Positions 17,534 through 27,510 of a stretch of DNA of 64,000 nt are shown in pieces. Positions within the stretch are counted from its first letter, which is position 1, and each line of letters starts with the position of its first letter. Under the pieces are notes generated by a model that saw nothing but the letters and a program-made list of their open reading frames with translations, was not told the DNA's origin and ran no database searches. The stretch comes from Bacteroidota bacterium (GTDB lineage: Bacteria; Bacteroidota; Bacteroidia; Bacteroidales; Lentimicrobiaceae): positions 124,001-188,000 of the forward strand of contig WSXU01000002.1 of assembly GCA_009773455.1 (NCBI GenBank), given 5' to 3'. Made by a program: the position numbers and the translations under genes.

Positions 17534-20269
17534 ATGAAACAAAAGCTTTTAATCCTGCTGCTGGCCCTTAGCCCGCTGCTGGGGTTGTATGCTCAGACCG
17601 GCAGTATCACTGGCCGTGTAACCGATTCGGAAAGCGGGAAGAACCTGCCTTCTGTAACTGTTAAAGTAGCAACCCTTCAGACAGTAACCGATGTTGACGG
17701 GATGTTCAGCCTTACCGGCGTTGCCCTTGGCGAAGCCATGGTTGAATTTTCAGCATCCGGCTACCAGAACGTTGTCCGGCAGATCTCCATTTCAGAAACA
17801 ACAAATCTTGGCACCCTGAAACTGCTGCCTGAAGGGACGGATGATGCCATCAGCGGCGGCTTGTCAGAAGTAAGTGTTACATCGCTGGACACAGATGATG
17901 ATTCCAATGGTCAGAACATTTCGGGCCTGTTAAGTTCGGGCAACGATGTGTTTGAATCTGTTGCATCATACACCTTCGGAGCTGCATATTTCAGAATGCG
18001 CGGTTATGATAACGACCTGAGCGGCACCTATATCGGGAATACCCCCATCAGTGATGTTGAAACCGGACGTACCACCTGGGCTTTGTGGGGCGGTCTGAAC
18101 GACGCAACCCGCAACAAGGTATCAGAAAACGGCCTTGCTCCCTCTTCATTCTCTTTCGGTAACCTGGGGGGAGTTACCAATATTATCATCAGGGCCTCAC
18201 AACAGCGGGCCCAGACAAAGCTTACCTATAGCCTGACCAACCGCACCAACACCAACCGCCTGATGCTCACCCATTCAACCGGAATGATGGAAAACGGATG
18301 GGCATTCACTTTCACTGGATCGAGAAGGTGGGGACAGGAAGGATACATAGAGGGTACCTCCTATGATGCCTGGTCCTGGTTTGTCGGTATCGAAAAGAAA
18401 TTAAACGATAAACACAGCTTATCATTTACCGCATTTGCAGCTCCTGTACGCCGTGGCATGCAGGGAGGATCGGTTCAGGAAACCTATGACCTTACCGGAA
18501 GCAATTTCTACAATCCTAACTGGGGTTACCAGAACGGTGAAAAACGAAATGCCAAGATGCGTATCATGAATCAGCCGGTGGTAATGTTAAACCATTACTG
18601 GAAAATCAGTGAGAAGACCATGTTAACCAGCGCTGCTTCCTTCCTTTTCGGAAAAACAGGAACCACTGCACTCAACTGGTATAACTCATCTGACCCAAGA
18701 CCCGATTATTACCGGTATCTGCCAAGTTATTATCCTTCGGTGAGTACTTATCCAAACAGTGCCGTTTATGACCCTGCCATTGCTGAGGCCATTACAAATG
18801 GATGGAAAAATGATCAGTCGGTCAGCCAGATTAACTGGGACAAACTTTATCAAACGAATTACCTTGCCAATCTCGAAGGCAAGCAGGCACGCTATATCAT
18901 TGAAAACCGCCATACCGACCAGCAACAGATCAATCTTACCTCTGTGCTGAACCACGAGCTGAGTGATAAGATTAAAATTGACGGGGGAATTGACCTGACT
19001 AAAAATACCGGTATCTATTACAAGACCATGGATGACCTGCTTGGTGGAAATTACTGGGTCGATATTGATCAGTTTGCAGAGCGTGATTTCCCCGGAAACG
19101 ATGCCACCGCACAGAACGACCTGAACAACCCCAATAAAGTAATCAAAGTTGACGATAAATTCGGCTATGATTACAAACTTCACCAGACCAACGGAAACCT
19201 TTGGGGTGTTGCCAATTTTTCATCACAGAAAGTTGATTATTATGCCGGACTCCAGTTGTCCTATACATCTTTCTGGCGTGAAGGTTTTATGCGCAATGGC
19301 CGTTATCCGGATGCATCCGACGGCATTGGTGAAAAACACAACTTCTTCGATTATGCGCTTAAAGCAGGTGCAACCTACAAAATTACAGGACGTCATTTTG
19401 TTGAAGGCAATGCCACCTATATGACCCGTGCACCTTATATCAGGAATTCCTATCTGTCTTCCAGGGTTCGCGACGGGGTTGTTCCTGATCTGAAGAGTGA
19501 AGATATCGTCAGTGGTGAGTTGAGTTATCACCTGCGCGCACCTATGGTGAAAGCCCGTATCACGGTTTATCACACCATTTTCAATAACCAGAGCGAAATC
19601 AACAGCTTCTACCACGATTCCCTCCGCACCTTTGTCAATCAGGCTATGTATAACATCAGCAAGGTTCACCAGGGCATTGAAGCCGGTGCAGAAGTTAAAC
19701 TGAGCCCTGCCTTCGCCGTTGTGGCTGCTGCCAACATTGGCAATTACCGTTATACCAACAGGCCCGCTTCAGTAACTACCGTTGAAAACGGTTCAACGCC
19801 CGATAAATACGGCACCATTTACTGTAAGAATTTCTATGTTTCAGGAACACCCCAAACGGCAACTTCTCTTGGTCTTAAGTACGCAGGACCGGATTACCTG
19901 TTTATCGATGTCAATGTAAATTACTATGACAATATTTACCTTGATTTTAATCCTGAGAGACGTACTTCGATGGCCATTTCAAATCTTGGTGATGGTGATC
20001 CGATGATCAGCGAGATAACCAAACAGGAGAAACTGCCGGGTGGATTGAGCCTGGATGCCTCTGTCGGAAAGTCATTCCGTTTACAGGGTAAATACTATCT
20101 GAACCTTAATTTCAGTGTCTCCAACATTCTCAATAATATGGAAATCATCACAGGGGGTTACGAGCAAATGCGTTTTGATTTCGTAAACAAAGACCTGAAT
20201 AAATTTCCACCAAAATACTTTTACATGAACGGAAGGACTTTCTTCCTGAACATCGGATTCCGTTTCTAA
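17534..20269 (+). CDS. TonB-dependent outer-membrane receptor
   Basis: About 911 residues from the start MKQKLLIL, which is followed at once by a signal peptide ending GLYAQ. Next come a carboxypeptidase-regulatory-like domain (TGSITGRVTDSESGKNLPSV), a plug with MRGYDN and NIIIRAS, and a long beta-barrel that ends in an aromatic residue (NIGFRF), the usual outer-membrane signature. It is shorter than SusC and no SusD gene follows; a DUF5689 lipoprotein gene follows after 33 bp instead. It should import a ligand energised by TonB. With the secreted EEP enzyme next door, nucleic-acid fragments or phosphorylated compounds are candidate cargo. The 37 in-frame codons upstream of 17534 have no signal-peptide logic and are left out. 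Confidence 0.87.
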   Translation: MKQKLLILLLALSPLLGLYAQTGSITGRVTDSESGKNLPSVTVKVATLQTVTDVDGMFSLTGVALGEAMVEFSASGYQNVVRQISISETTNLGTLKLLPEGTDDAISGGLSEVSVTSLDTDDDSNGQNISGLLSSGNDVFESVASYTFGAAYFRMRGYDNDLSGTYIGNTPISDVETGRTTWALWGGLNDATRNKVSENGLAPSSFSFGNLGGVTNIIIRASQQRAQTKLTYSLTNRTNTNRLMLTHSTGMMENGWAFTFTGSRRWGQEGYIEGTSYDAWSWFVGIEKKLNDKHSLSFTAFAAPVRRGMQGGSVQETYDLTGSNFYNPNWGYQNGEKRNAKMRIMNQPVVMLNHYWKISEKTMLTSAASFLFGKTGTTALNWYNSSDPRPDYYRYLPSYYPSVSTYPNSAVYDPAIAEAITNGWKNDQSVSQINWDKLYQTNYLANLEGKQARYIIENRHTDQQQINLTSVLNHELSDKIKIDGGIDLTKNTGIYYKTMDDLLGGNYWVDIDQFAERDFPGNDATAQNDLNNPNKVIKVDDKFGYDYKLHQTNGNLWGVANFSSQKVDYYAGLQLSYTSFWREGFMRNGRYPDASDGIGEKHNFFDYALKAGATYKITGRHFVEGNATYMTRAPYIRNSYLSSRVRDGVVPDLKSEDIVSGELSYHLRAPMVKARITVYHTIFNNQSEINSFYHDSLRTFVNQAMYNISKVHQGIEAGAEVKLSPAFAVVAAANIGNYRYTNRPASVTTVENGSTPDKYGTIYCKNFYVSGTPQTATSLGLKYAGPDYLFIDVNVNYYDNIYLDFNPERRTSMAISNLGDGDPMISEITKQEKLPGGLSLDASVGKSFRLQGKYYLNLNFSVSNILNNMEIITGGYEQMRFDFVNKDLNKFPPKYFYMNGRTFFLNIGFRF

Positions 20270-20302
20270 TAACCAACCACCAAGAAAAAACAATCAAATC
20301 AT

Positions 20303-21967
20303 ATGAAAAAAATCTGGCAACTTTTCGCAGGACTTTTCCTTATTCTTGCATCAACCACATTTACCGCCTGTGTTGACGGTGAATTTGACGAACCCCCCAT
20401 CAACATCCCTACCGTTGATTTCGACAGAAACACCACCATCGCTGAGCTGAAAGCATCTTATACTGCATTTACCATCATTGAAGATGATATCATCATCAGC
20501 GGGATTGTAACTGCCAATGATGAAAGCGGCAATCTTTACAAAAAGATGGAAATCCAGGATGAAACCGGAGGTATCGAGCTTTCAATTGACAAAACTTCCC
20601 TTTATAATGAATATAAGCTGGGACAGCGTATTTTCATCAAGTGTAAAGGAATGTACATCGGCGATTATAACAACCTGATCCAGTTGGGTTACCTTTACAA
20701 TGGGGATATCGGCCGTTTGCCGGAAATCTACATTGCAGAGCATATTTTCCGCGACAGCCTTCCGGGCGAAAAAGTACAACCTGAACTGATTACCCTGAAT
20801 GATCTCAGCATGGATCGGGTAAGCACACTCGTCACTTTTGAAAATGTTCGCTTTGCCGAAGTCGGTGAATTATTTGCTCCTCAAGGCGTTTCTGCAACCG
20901 ACCGCACCCTGATGGATCAGGCCGGAAAAACAATGGTTGTCAGAACAAGCAGCTATGCCAATTTTGCCAGTGATACCATTCCCGGAGGTTATGGGAAAGT
21001 AACAGGAATTCTTTCCGTTTTCGGAACTACCTGGCAGTTGACAGTCCGCGACACCGCTGATCTGAAGGATTTCGGTGGTGATGTTCCTCCTCCTCCCGGA
21101 GGTGGTGAAGGCACCTTCGAAGAGCCTTATGACATTGCCTATGCCATGGGTAATACCGGCGAAACTGCAGTATGGGTTGAAGGTTACATCGTTGGTGTAA
21201 TGGAAACCGATGTTGATCCATTTGTTGCCAGTTTTACAGCACCGTTCAGAACCAATTCAAATATGCTGATTGCTGCTTCTCCGGATGAAACCAATGTATT
21301 GAATTGTGTACCTGTTCAGCTACCCGCCGGAGCCATCCGCGATGCATTGAATCTGGTCACAGTTGCAGGAAACAAAGGTAAACTGGTGAAAGTGCTTGGA
21401 AATCTAGAACCCTATTTCAGCCAGGCAGGTGTAAAAGGCCTGACGGGTTATTGGTTGGATGGCTCTGGTATTATCCCGGTTACCGGATTCTTTACTGAAG
21501 AATTTGCTACCACCCTGGGCCAGTTCACCGGAACCAGCGTTACCGGTGATCAGGTATGGGAATGGGCCAGTTTTGACGGCGGGTGTGCAAAAATGTCGGG
21601 CTATGCCAATACTGTAAACAATGCCAATGAGGACTGGCTGATTTCTTCACAGATTTCTCTCACCGGCCTTACCGGGGTTAAAATCAGTTTCAAGGAAGCC
21701 ATCAACTATATTACTACCATTGATGATTGCAAGGTTCTTGTTTCTTCAAACTACGATGGAACCAGCAACCCGAATACGGCAACCTGGACCGAGCTTACGG
21801 GATTCACCCGTGCTGCAGGAAACAACTGGACATTTGTTGAAAGCGGTGAAGTAAGTCTTTCTGCTTTTGAGGGTCAGAATATCCGTGTTGCATTCAAATA
21901 TGTCAGTTCAGCTACCGCCGGTGCTACCTGGGAGGTAGGCCGTGTTGTTCTGACCTCTGCAAAATAA
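20303..21967 (+). CDS. DUF5689/OB-fold surface lipoprotein with cleaved-adhesin domain
   Basis: 554 residues. Lipoprotein signal with Cys near residue 23 (TFTAC) followed by an acidic VDGEFDEPP stretch, as in surface-exposed Bacteroidota lipoproteins. Three regions follow: DUF5689, an OB-fold-like domain (about 40-255, with IISGIVTANDESGN); a second OB-like domain of the DUF6359 type after a Pro/Gly linker (about 262-395, with VEGYIVGVM); and a C-terminal choice-of-anchor J domain (about 400-554, with EDWLISSQISL). OB folds plus the neighbouring EEP nuclease suggest nucleic-acid capture for the TonB receptor encoded upstream in the same operon; this is inference from domain types. A strong terminator follows. 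Confidence 0.82.
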   Translation: MKKIWQLFAGLFLILASTTFTACVDGEFDEPPINIPTVDFDRNTTIAELKASYTAFTIIEDDIIISGIVTANDESGNLYKKMEIQDETGGIELSIDKTSLYNEYKLGQRIFIKCKGMYIGDYNNLIQLGYLYNGDIGRLPEIYIAEHIFRDSLPGEKVQPELITLNDLSMDRVSTLVTFENVRFAEVGELFAPQGVSATDRTLMDQAGKTMVVRTSSYANFASDTIPGGYGKVTGILSVFGTTWQLTVRDTADLKDFGGDVPPPPGGGEGTFEEPYDIAYAMGNTGETAVWVEGYIVGVMETDVDPFVASFTAPFRTNSNMLIAASPDETNVLNCVPVQLPAGAIRDALNLVTVAGNKGKLVKVLGNLEPYFSQAGVKGLTGYWLDGSGIIPVTGFFTEEFATTLGQFTGTSVTGDQVWEWASFDGGCAKMSGYANTVNNANEDWLISSQISLTGLTGVKISFKEAINYITTIDDCKVLVSSNYDGTSNPNTATWTELTGFTRAAGNNWTFVESGEVSLSAFEGQNIRVAFKYVSSATAGATWEVGRVVLTSAK

Positions 21968-21985
21968 TAAACTCAGGTTTTCTAT

Positions 21986-22024
21986 AACAAAGAAAGGCTG
22001 CCCGATGGGCAGCCTTTCTTTGTT
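21986..22024. terminator. Bidirectional intrinsic terminator
   Basis: An 18-bp perfect stem (AACAAAGAAAGGCTGCCC and its complement) around a GAT loop. It separates the convergent DUF5689 and mfd genes. Confidence 0.9.
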
Positions 22025-22046
22025 ATGAGGGCAGAATAACTTCGAA

Positions 22047-25000
22047 TCAGGCGGTTATATCATCGGACAAAACCATCTCTTCCAGTGGAACCATTGCCAT
22101 AATGGCTTTCGAAACGGAATCAATTTCACGGAAGGTAAGACTCAACTTGTCGTTCACTTCTTTCATACGGCAGCTTTTATGGTATAGCTGAATAAACTGC
22201 AGCACCACCGAAAAGATATTGCTCTGATAGAACGGCGATTCTTTATTGGTAATAAATGTGGCTGTGAGCAGGCCGTTGCGCAGGCTGATCTTTTCAAAAC
22301 CCAGACTGCGGGCCAAACGACGGAGCCGGATCGTATTTAACAGTTCCTGGGTTTGCTGGGGAACCGGCCCAAAACGGTCGATCAGCTTCTCCTGAAATTT
22401 CAGCAGGTCTTCTTCTGCATTGATGCTGTCGAGTTCTTTATACAGGCTAAGCCTTTCGGTGATGTTGGTCACATATTGGTCAGGGAGCATGATCTCAAGA
22501 TCCGTTTCAATCAGGCATTCCCTTACAAATTCCTGGTGAACAGGAATTTTTTCATCGTATAATCCTTTAAAGTCCGATTCCTTCAGTTCCATGATGGCTT
22601 CATCAAGGATACGCTGATACATTTCAAATCCTATTTCAGAGATAAAACCACTCTGTTCTGCCCCGAGGATATTTCCAGCTCCCCGGATATCAAGGTCGCG
22701 CATGGCTATGTTGAATCCACTGCCCAGTTCTGAAAACTCCTCAATGGCCTTCAGGCGTTTCCGTGCCTCATCGGTCAGCACCGAGAGTGGCGGTGCAAGC
22801 AGGTAACAAAATGCCTTTTTGTTCGTACGTCCTACCCTGCCCCTCAATTGATGCAGGTCGCTTAGACCATAGTTCTGGGCTTCGTTGATCAGGATTGTGT
22901 TGACATTTGAAATATCCAGCCCCGATTCAATGATGGTCGTAGCAACCAGTACATCGAAATGACCATCGATGAACTCGACCATCACTTTCTCGAGTTTATG
23001 CCCATCCATCTGTCCGTGACCGATGGCTACCCGTGCATCCGGCACCAGCCGCTGAATCATTCCGGCGACTTCCATGATGTTGTTAATCCGGTTATGCACC
23101 ATAAAGACCTGTCCACCCCGCGATAATTCAAAGTGAATGGCATCCCTTATCACCTCCTCATCAAAAGCATGCAGTTCTGTCTGGACCGGATACCGGTTGG
23201 GTGGCGGGGTATTGATCACACTCAGGTCGCGGGCGCCCATCAGCGAAAACTGAAGGGTGCGGGGAATGGGTGTGGCAGTTAGAGTCAGCGTATCCACGTT
23301 AACTTTGAGCTTTCTTAACTTTTCCTTGGTTGATACCCCGAATTTCTGCTCTTCATCTATGATCATCAGTCCAAGATCCCTGAATTTCACATCCTGGCTC
23401 ACCAGACGGTGGGTCCCGATCAGGATGTCGATCTTTCCATCGGCAAGATCCTTCAGGGTTTTATTCTGCTCTTTAGCACTTTTGAACCGGTTAATATAAT
23501 CAACCCTGCAGGGAAACTCCTTCAGACGGTCGCTGAAGGTATGATAATGCTGAAGGGCAAGAATGGTTGTAGGCACCAGCACCGCCACCTGTTTGCTGTC
23601 GGCAACGGCCTTAAAGGCGGCGCGTATGGCTATTTCGGTCTTTCCGAATCCGACATCCCCGCAAACCAGCCGGTCCATCGGATAAGATTTTTCAAGGTCA
23701 CGCTTGACATCGGCGGTTGATTTTACCTGATCCGGGGTATCTTCATAGATAAATGAGGCCTCCAGTTCATGCTGCATATAGGTATCCGGTGAAAAAGCAA
23801 AACCATCGGCTGCTTTACGCTCTGCATATAGCTTTATCAGGTCGCGGGCTATGTCTTTTACCCTCTGCTTGGTCTTGCTCTTGAGTTTATTCCATGCGTT
23901 GGATCCAAGCCTGTTCAGTCCGGGAATGGTACCTTCCTTGCCAACATATTTGGAGATCCGGTGCAGGGAATGGATACTGACATACAGAATATCCTGATTC
24001 TGATAAATCAGCCGGATGGCTTCCTGCTGACGTCCGTTGTTCTCTATTTTCTCTAACCCGTCGAACCTGCCAACCCCATGGTCGATGTGGGTTACATAAT
24101 CGCCCGGCTGCAGGTCATATATCTCCTTCATGGTAATGGCCTGCTTACCGGCAAACCCATCCCTGATCCTGTATTTGTGGTAACGCTCAAAAATCTGATG
24201 ATCGGTATAACAGGCCAGCTTCCCCTCACGATCGATAAAGCCTTCGTGCAGTGACAGGTTTATAACACTATATTCCAAATCTTTATCAGTCAATCCTCGA
24301 TTCTCCTTCAGATCGTTCAGAATACCCTGAATGCGCTCAGTCTGTTTTGGGTTATCGGAAAGAATCAGGTTGCTGATGCCGGACTTTGTGTTATCATCCA
24401 GATCTTTCAGCAGCAGGTCAAAATTCTTGTTGAACGAAGGCTGTGGTGCCATGCTGAAATCAAACAGCTTGCCCTCCTTCATCAGGAAATGGCTGCCGAA
24501 TTCTATCAGGCTGTGATTCAGCAGGTCGGACCGGAACTGATCGGACGTGCTGAATAAAGCGGATGGCTCAAGGTGCCTGATGTCGGGTGACAGGGTTGAA
24601 AAAGCCTTTTCAGCTTTATCATACTCTTTGGCTATGATATCGGTTGCGAGGGAGAAATCCCTGATCCAGACAACAGAATTACGGTTGATGTATGAGAGGA
24701 ATGATTCACGCTTCTCCAGCAACGAGCGGTCCTGGATGTTAGGCGTAATTGTAACATGGTCGAGTCTGTCGATGGAGAGCTGATCCGAAGGGTTGAAGGT
24801 GCGTATGGATTCAACATCATCGCCAAAAAACTCGATTCGGTAAGGCCTGTCGTTGGTAAAGGAAAATACATCCACGATACCTCCCCGAATGGAAAATTGC
24901 CCGGGCTCCACCACAAAATCAACCCGCTCGAAATTGTATTCCATCAGCAGGTCAATCACGAAGTCTACCGAAAGGCTCTCGCCCAGACCAAGGCGAAGTG

Positions 25001-25448
25001 TATTCTTTTTCAGGTAGGCTTTGCTGACCACCTTCTCGGCCAGGGCTTCGGGATAGGTAACCACCAGGGTCCCGCCTTCACGGGTACCAATCCTTTTCAT
25101 GACTTCGGTACGCGAAAGCACATTGGTATTATCGGTCTTTTCTATTTCATAGGGCCGCCGATAGGTGGTTGGAAAGAACAGGACCCTCTTTTTATGAAAC
25201 GGCGTTTCCTGCTCGCCCAAAAGATTCTCCAGATCGTTAAAGAAATAGGCAGCTTCTTCTTTTTCGGGAAGTACGAGCAGATGCAAAGGGCCTGCATTCG
25301 CGAAAACCGACGCTGCAACCACTGATGTTGCGGAACCGGTTAGTCCTTTCAGGTGAATTCTGAATGGTTCCTTTGAATTGCACAAAGCAGCGATAGCCGC
25401 AACAGTCTCATTGTTGCGGTAGCGTTCAATCAGTTGCGAAGCTTTCAC
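22047..25448 (-). CDS. mfd: Transcription-repair coupling factor Mfd
   Basis: 1133 residues, close to the usual length. The N-terminal UvrB-like region contains KRVLFFPTTYRRPYE. A CarD-like RNA-polymerase interaction domain (about 440-510) has YVTHIDHGVGRF. The RecG-like translocase carries Walker A GDVGFGKTE, DEEQ, TATPIPRTL and the TRG region with HQLRGRVGRT. A C-terminal autoinhibitory domain completes it. Mfd displaces stalled RNA polymerase and recruits UvrABC. The gene is apparently monocistronic with a TAnnTTTG element at 25474-25481. Confidence 0.96.
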   Translation of the reverse strand: MKASQLIERYRNNETVAAIAALCNSKEPFRIHLKGLTGSATSVVAASVFANAGPLHLLVLPEKEEAAYFFNDLENLLGEQETPFHKKRVLFFPTTYRRPYEIEKTDNTNVLSRTEVMKRIGTREGGTLVVTYPEALAEKVVSKAYLKKNTLRLGLGESLSVDFVIDLLMEYNFERVDFVVEPGQFSIRGGIVDVFSFTNDRPYRIEFFGDDVESIRTFNPSDQLSIDRLDHVTITPNIQDRSLLEKRESFLSYINRNSVVWIRDFSLATDIIAKEYDKAEKAFSTLSPDIRHLEPSALFSTSDQFRSDLLNHSLIEFGSHFLMKEGKLFDFSMAPQPSFNKNFDLLLKDLDDNTKSGISNLILSDNPKQTERIQGILNDLKENRGLTDKDLEYSVINLSLHEGFIDREGKLACYTDHQIFERYHKYRIRDGFAGKQAITMKEIYDLQPGDYVTHIDHGVGRFDGLEKIENNGRQQEAIRLIYQNQDILYVSIHSLHRISKYVGKEGTIPGLNRLGSNAWNKLKSKTKQRVKDIARDLIKLYAERKAADGFAFSPDTYMQHELEASFIYEDTPDQVKSTADVKRDLEKSYPMDRLVCGDVGFGKTEIAIRAAFKAVADSKQVAVLVPTTILALQHYHTFSDRLKEFPCRVDYINRFKSAKEQNKTLKDLADGKIDILIGTHRLVSQDVKFRDLGLMIIDEEQKFGVSTKEKLRKLKVNVDTLTLTATPIPRTLQFSLMGARDLSVINTPPPNRYPVQTELHAFDEEVIRDAIHFELSRGGQVFMVHNRINNIMEVAGMIQRLVPDARVAIGHGQMDGHKLEKVMVEFIDGHFDVLVATTIIESGLDISNVNTILINEAQNYGLSDLHQLRGRVGRTNKKAFCYLLAPPLSVLTDEARKRLKAIEEFSELGSGFNIAMRDLDIRGAGNILGAEQSGFISEIGFEMYQRILDEAIMELKESDFKGLYDEKIPVHQEFVRECLIETDLEIMLPDQYVTNITERLSLYKELDSINAEEDLLKFQEKLIDRFGPVPQQTQELLNTIRLRRLARSLGFEKISLRNGLLTATFITNKESPFYQSNIFSVVLQFIQLYHKSCRMKEVNDKLSLTFREIDSVSKAIMAMVPLEEMVLSDDITA

Positions 25449-25473
25449 GGCTTGCCTTTTTAGTAAGAGATTG

Positions 25474-25481
25474 CAAAGGTA
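25474..25481 (-). promoter_or_regulatory. Candidate -7 element of mfd
   Basis: Minus strand TACCTTTG (TAnnTTTG), 25 nt before the ATG at 25448. Confidence 0.5.
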
Positions 25482-25545
25482 AGTGTAATGTAGATATCAG
25501 CCTACACCGGATTTCATGGCTAAAGGGACATGAATAATGACAATA

Positions 25546-25703
25546 GAGGCTGTCTCATAAGTTAGAAAAGGCTTCGACTTTCCCGCCTTAAGGGCGGGAC
25601 AAGCTACTCAGCCTGACATCTGATAATCAATATATTGTCATATTGAGTCCCGATAGTTATCGGGATCGAAAATTAGACAATTCCTGGCTTATGAGACAGC
25701 CTC
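25546..25703. mobile_element. MITE-like non-coding element, 158 bp
   Basis: Perfect 16-bp terminal inverted repeats GAGGCTGTCTCATAAG / CTTATGAGACAGCCTC are flanked on both sides by TA, which could be a 2-bp target duplication. The interior holds no gene but two hairpins: TCCCGCC-TTAAG-GGCGGGA at 25581-25599 and TCCCGATA-GT-TATCGGGA at 25648-25665. It fills most of the mfd-fbp gap. No transposase is present, so an autonomous parent must be elsewhere or lost. Confidence 0.75.
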
Positions 25704-25724
25704 TACATTAAAGATGTTCAAATC

Positions 25725-26726
25725 CTATTCCGAATATACCCGCATAAGCTCTTCGGCCTTTTCAACCATTGATTTTGAGCCGACAAAGAAAGGCGCCCGC
25801 TGGTGCAACTCAGATGGCATGATATCAAGTATCCGTTCAAACCCGGTAGATGCCTTTCCTCCGGCCTGTTCGGCCAGGAAAGCAATCGGATTACACTCAT
25901 AAAGAAGTCTCAGTTTTCCGTTCGGGTTTTTCTGTGTTCCCGGATAAATATAGATGCCACCGAGAATCAGATTGCGGTGGAAATCAGCTACCAGCGAACC
26001 GATGTAACGGGTTGTATATGGCCTGAGTGTGGACGGATCGTCCTGCTGGCAATATTTGATATACTGTTTGACTCCCTCATGAAAGTAGATGTAATTCGCC
26101 TCGTTGATCGAGTAGATTTTGCCTCCATCCGGAATTTTCATTTCGGGATGTGACAGGATAAATAGGCCTACTGACGGGTCAAGTGTAAAACCATTGACTC
26201 CATTCCCTGTGGTATATACCATCATGGTTGAGGTCCCATAGATGATGTACCCTGCAGCAACCTGTCTGTTTCCCGGCTGAAGCAGATCACCGATGGTACC
26301 CGGTCCTGAATCGCTAATCCGGCGGTAGATTGAGAAAATGGTACCTATCGGGACATTCACCTCTATGTTGGAAGAACCATCGAGCGGATCCATAGCCACC
26401 ACATATTTTCCTTTCTGCGAAAAGGCATTCTCATAAACGAAAATCCCTTCATTTTCTTCTGAAGCAATGGCACAAACCATTCCACCATGGCGCATTGCCG
26501 CTATAAAATGATCGTTGGCAAACACATCCAGCTTTTTCTGATCCTCTCCCTGAATGTTCTGCTGGCCAAAATAACCGTTGATATCGGCGAGGCCGGCCTT
26601 GTTGATCTCGCGGTTGACAATCTTGGCAGCAATGCCGATATCGTTGAGCAATCGGGTAAACTCACCGGAAGCATACGGAAAATCTGCCTGTTTTTCGCTA
26701 ATAAATTCAACCAGGGTTTTCATCAT
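25725..26726 (-). CDS. fbp: Class I fructose-1,6-bisphosphatase
   Basis: 333 residues, the usual length for the type I enzyme. Metal and substrate motifs are visible: [27 protein letters not shown] (metal-binding Asp and Glu residues) and [11 protein letters not shown] near the C-terminus. It hydrolyses fructose-1,6-bisphosphate to fructose-6-phosphate in gluconeogenesis. Two adjacent Met codons (26726, 26723) are possible starts. A 120-bp octamer repeat begins only 8 bp upstream of the start codon, so the gene's promoter must lie within or beyond the repeat. The pyrophosphate-type phosphofructokinase at 30458 acts on the same step in the other direction. Confidence 0.95.
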   Translation of the reverse strand: MMKTLVEFISEKQADFPYASGEFTRLLNDIGIAAKIVNREINKAGLADINGYFGQQNIQGEDQKKLDVFANDHFIAAMRHGGMVCAIASEENEGIFVYENAFSQKGKYVVAMDPLDGSSNIEVNVPIGTIFSIYRRISDSGPGTIGDLLQPGNRQVAAGYIIYGTSTMMVYTTGNGVNGFTLDPSVGLFILSHPEMKIPDGGKIYSINEANYIYFHEGVKQYIKYCQQDDPSTLRPYTTRYIGSLVADFHRNLILGGIYIYPGTQKNPNGKLRLLYECNPIAFLAEQAGGKASTGFERILDIMPSELHQRAPFFVGSKSMVEKAEELMRVYSE

Positions 26727-26734
26727 AAATAAAA

Positions 26735-26854
26735 GGGTTACAGGGTTACAGAGTTACAGAGTTACAGGGTTACAGGGTTACAGGGTTACAGAATTACAGA
26801 ATTGCAGAGTTACAGAATTGTAGAGTTACAGAATTTCAGGATTTCAGGATTTCA
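26735..26854. repeat. 15-copy octamer tandem repeat (GGGTTACA family)
   Basis: Fifteen consecutive 8-bp units follow RRRTTACA with drift: GGGTTACA, GAGTTACA, GAATTACA, GAATTGCA, GGATTTCA. The array lies between fbp and the four-helix-bundle gene. Units of the opposite orientation lie on the far side of that gene. It happens to be open in one plus-strand frame but is not a plausible gene. Confidence 0.9.
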
Positions 26855-26873
26855 GTTTTTATTAAGGAAGATC

Positions 26874-27266
26874 TCAAATCTGTTTCTTCTTATGGCCGGG
26901 ATAATCAGATCTGTTTAAATAATTGATAAATCCTTTTATCTGACCTGAAAGATTAAAACAATCTTCAGGTAATTCTTTATATTTTGCTTCATCAATGAAT
27001 TGAGCATCGTATGTTCTGTGAATCTGAGATCTTGTTTCACCCAATGATCCTTTGGAATAATAGAGAAAATTAAGGAATTCTTTCTTGCCATCCCTTTCAA
27101 ACCCTTCAACAATATTGTCCATCACCGAACCACTCGAATCAAGGATCTGATTCTTTAAACCAAAATCTTTAGAAAGTAAAGTGGTATCGGCAATCAACCT
27201 GACCTTCCTGCATAATTCCCTGGCTTTCTGCCAGATTTCAAGTTCTTCAAAATGTCTGATCGTCAT
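26874..27266 (-). CDS. Four-helix-bundle protein (S23/IVP family)
   Basis: About 130 residues from the start MTIRHFEEL. The family pattern is clear: LEIWQKARELCRKV in helix 1, LSKDFGLKNQI before helix 2, NIVEGFERDGKKEFLNFLYYSKGSLGET spanning helices 2-3, and a C-terminal helix ending in basic residues. The family (TIGR02436, named after the 23S rRNA intervening-sequence protein) is abundant in Bacteroidota and its role is not settled; binding to ribosomes or nucleic acid has been suggested. No rRNA gene is nearby. The gene is bracketed by low-complexity octamer repeats in opposite orientation, which suggests that gene plus repeats may have moved as a unit. Confidence 0.85.
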   Translation of the reverse strand: MTIRHFEELEIWQKARELCRKVRLIADTTLLSKDFGLKNQILDSSGSVMDNIVEGFERDGKKEFLNFLYYSKGSLGETRSQIHRTYDAQFIDEAKYKELPEDCFNLSGQIKGFINYLNRSDYPGHKKKQI

Positions 27267-27390
27267 ATTTGAAAATATTTCTTTAAACAATGTGAATATA
27301 AAACTTCCATTGAAAAACCCGGTAAGTCAGGGTGATCTGATCAGCGATCATACAGATAAATATTCAAGTATCTCTGAAACTTCGTAATTT

Positions 27391-27406
27391 TGTAACCTTG
27401 AAACCT
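27391..27406. repeat. Two TGTAACCT/TGAAACCT octamers
   Basis: TGTAACCT followed by TGAAACCT. These are reverse-complement relatives of the GGGTTACA units at 26735-26854, on the other side of the four-helix-bundle gene. Confidence 0.55.
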
Positions 27407-27510
27407 TTCGGTAAAGAACTCACACAGGCTGGTGTTGTCAGTACATTTGTGAATCAGAATTTCAATCTTAAACCCGGTTAATTCGCAATACAACCAGTCA
27501 CCAGAAACTT

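Noticed and set aside
24756-25325. 189-codon plus-strand frame inside mfd
   Set aside because: Shadow of the mfd coding strand; no family resemblance.
26578-26823. Plus-strand frame encoding a short peptide repeat
   Set aside because: It is the translation of the octamer tandem array plus antisense fbp, not a gene.
26735-26854. CRISPR-like array
   Set aside because: The units are 8 bp and contiguous with no spacers; no cas genes are present.
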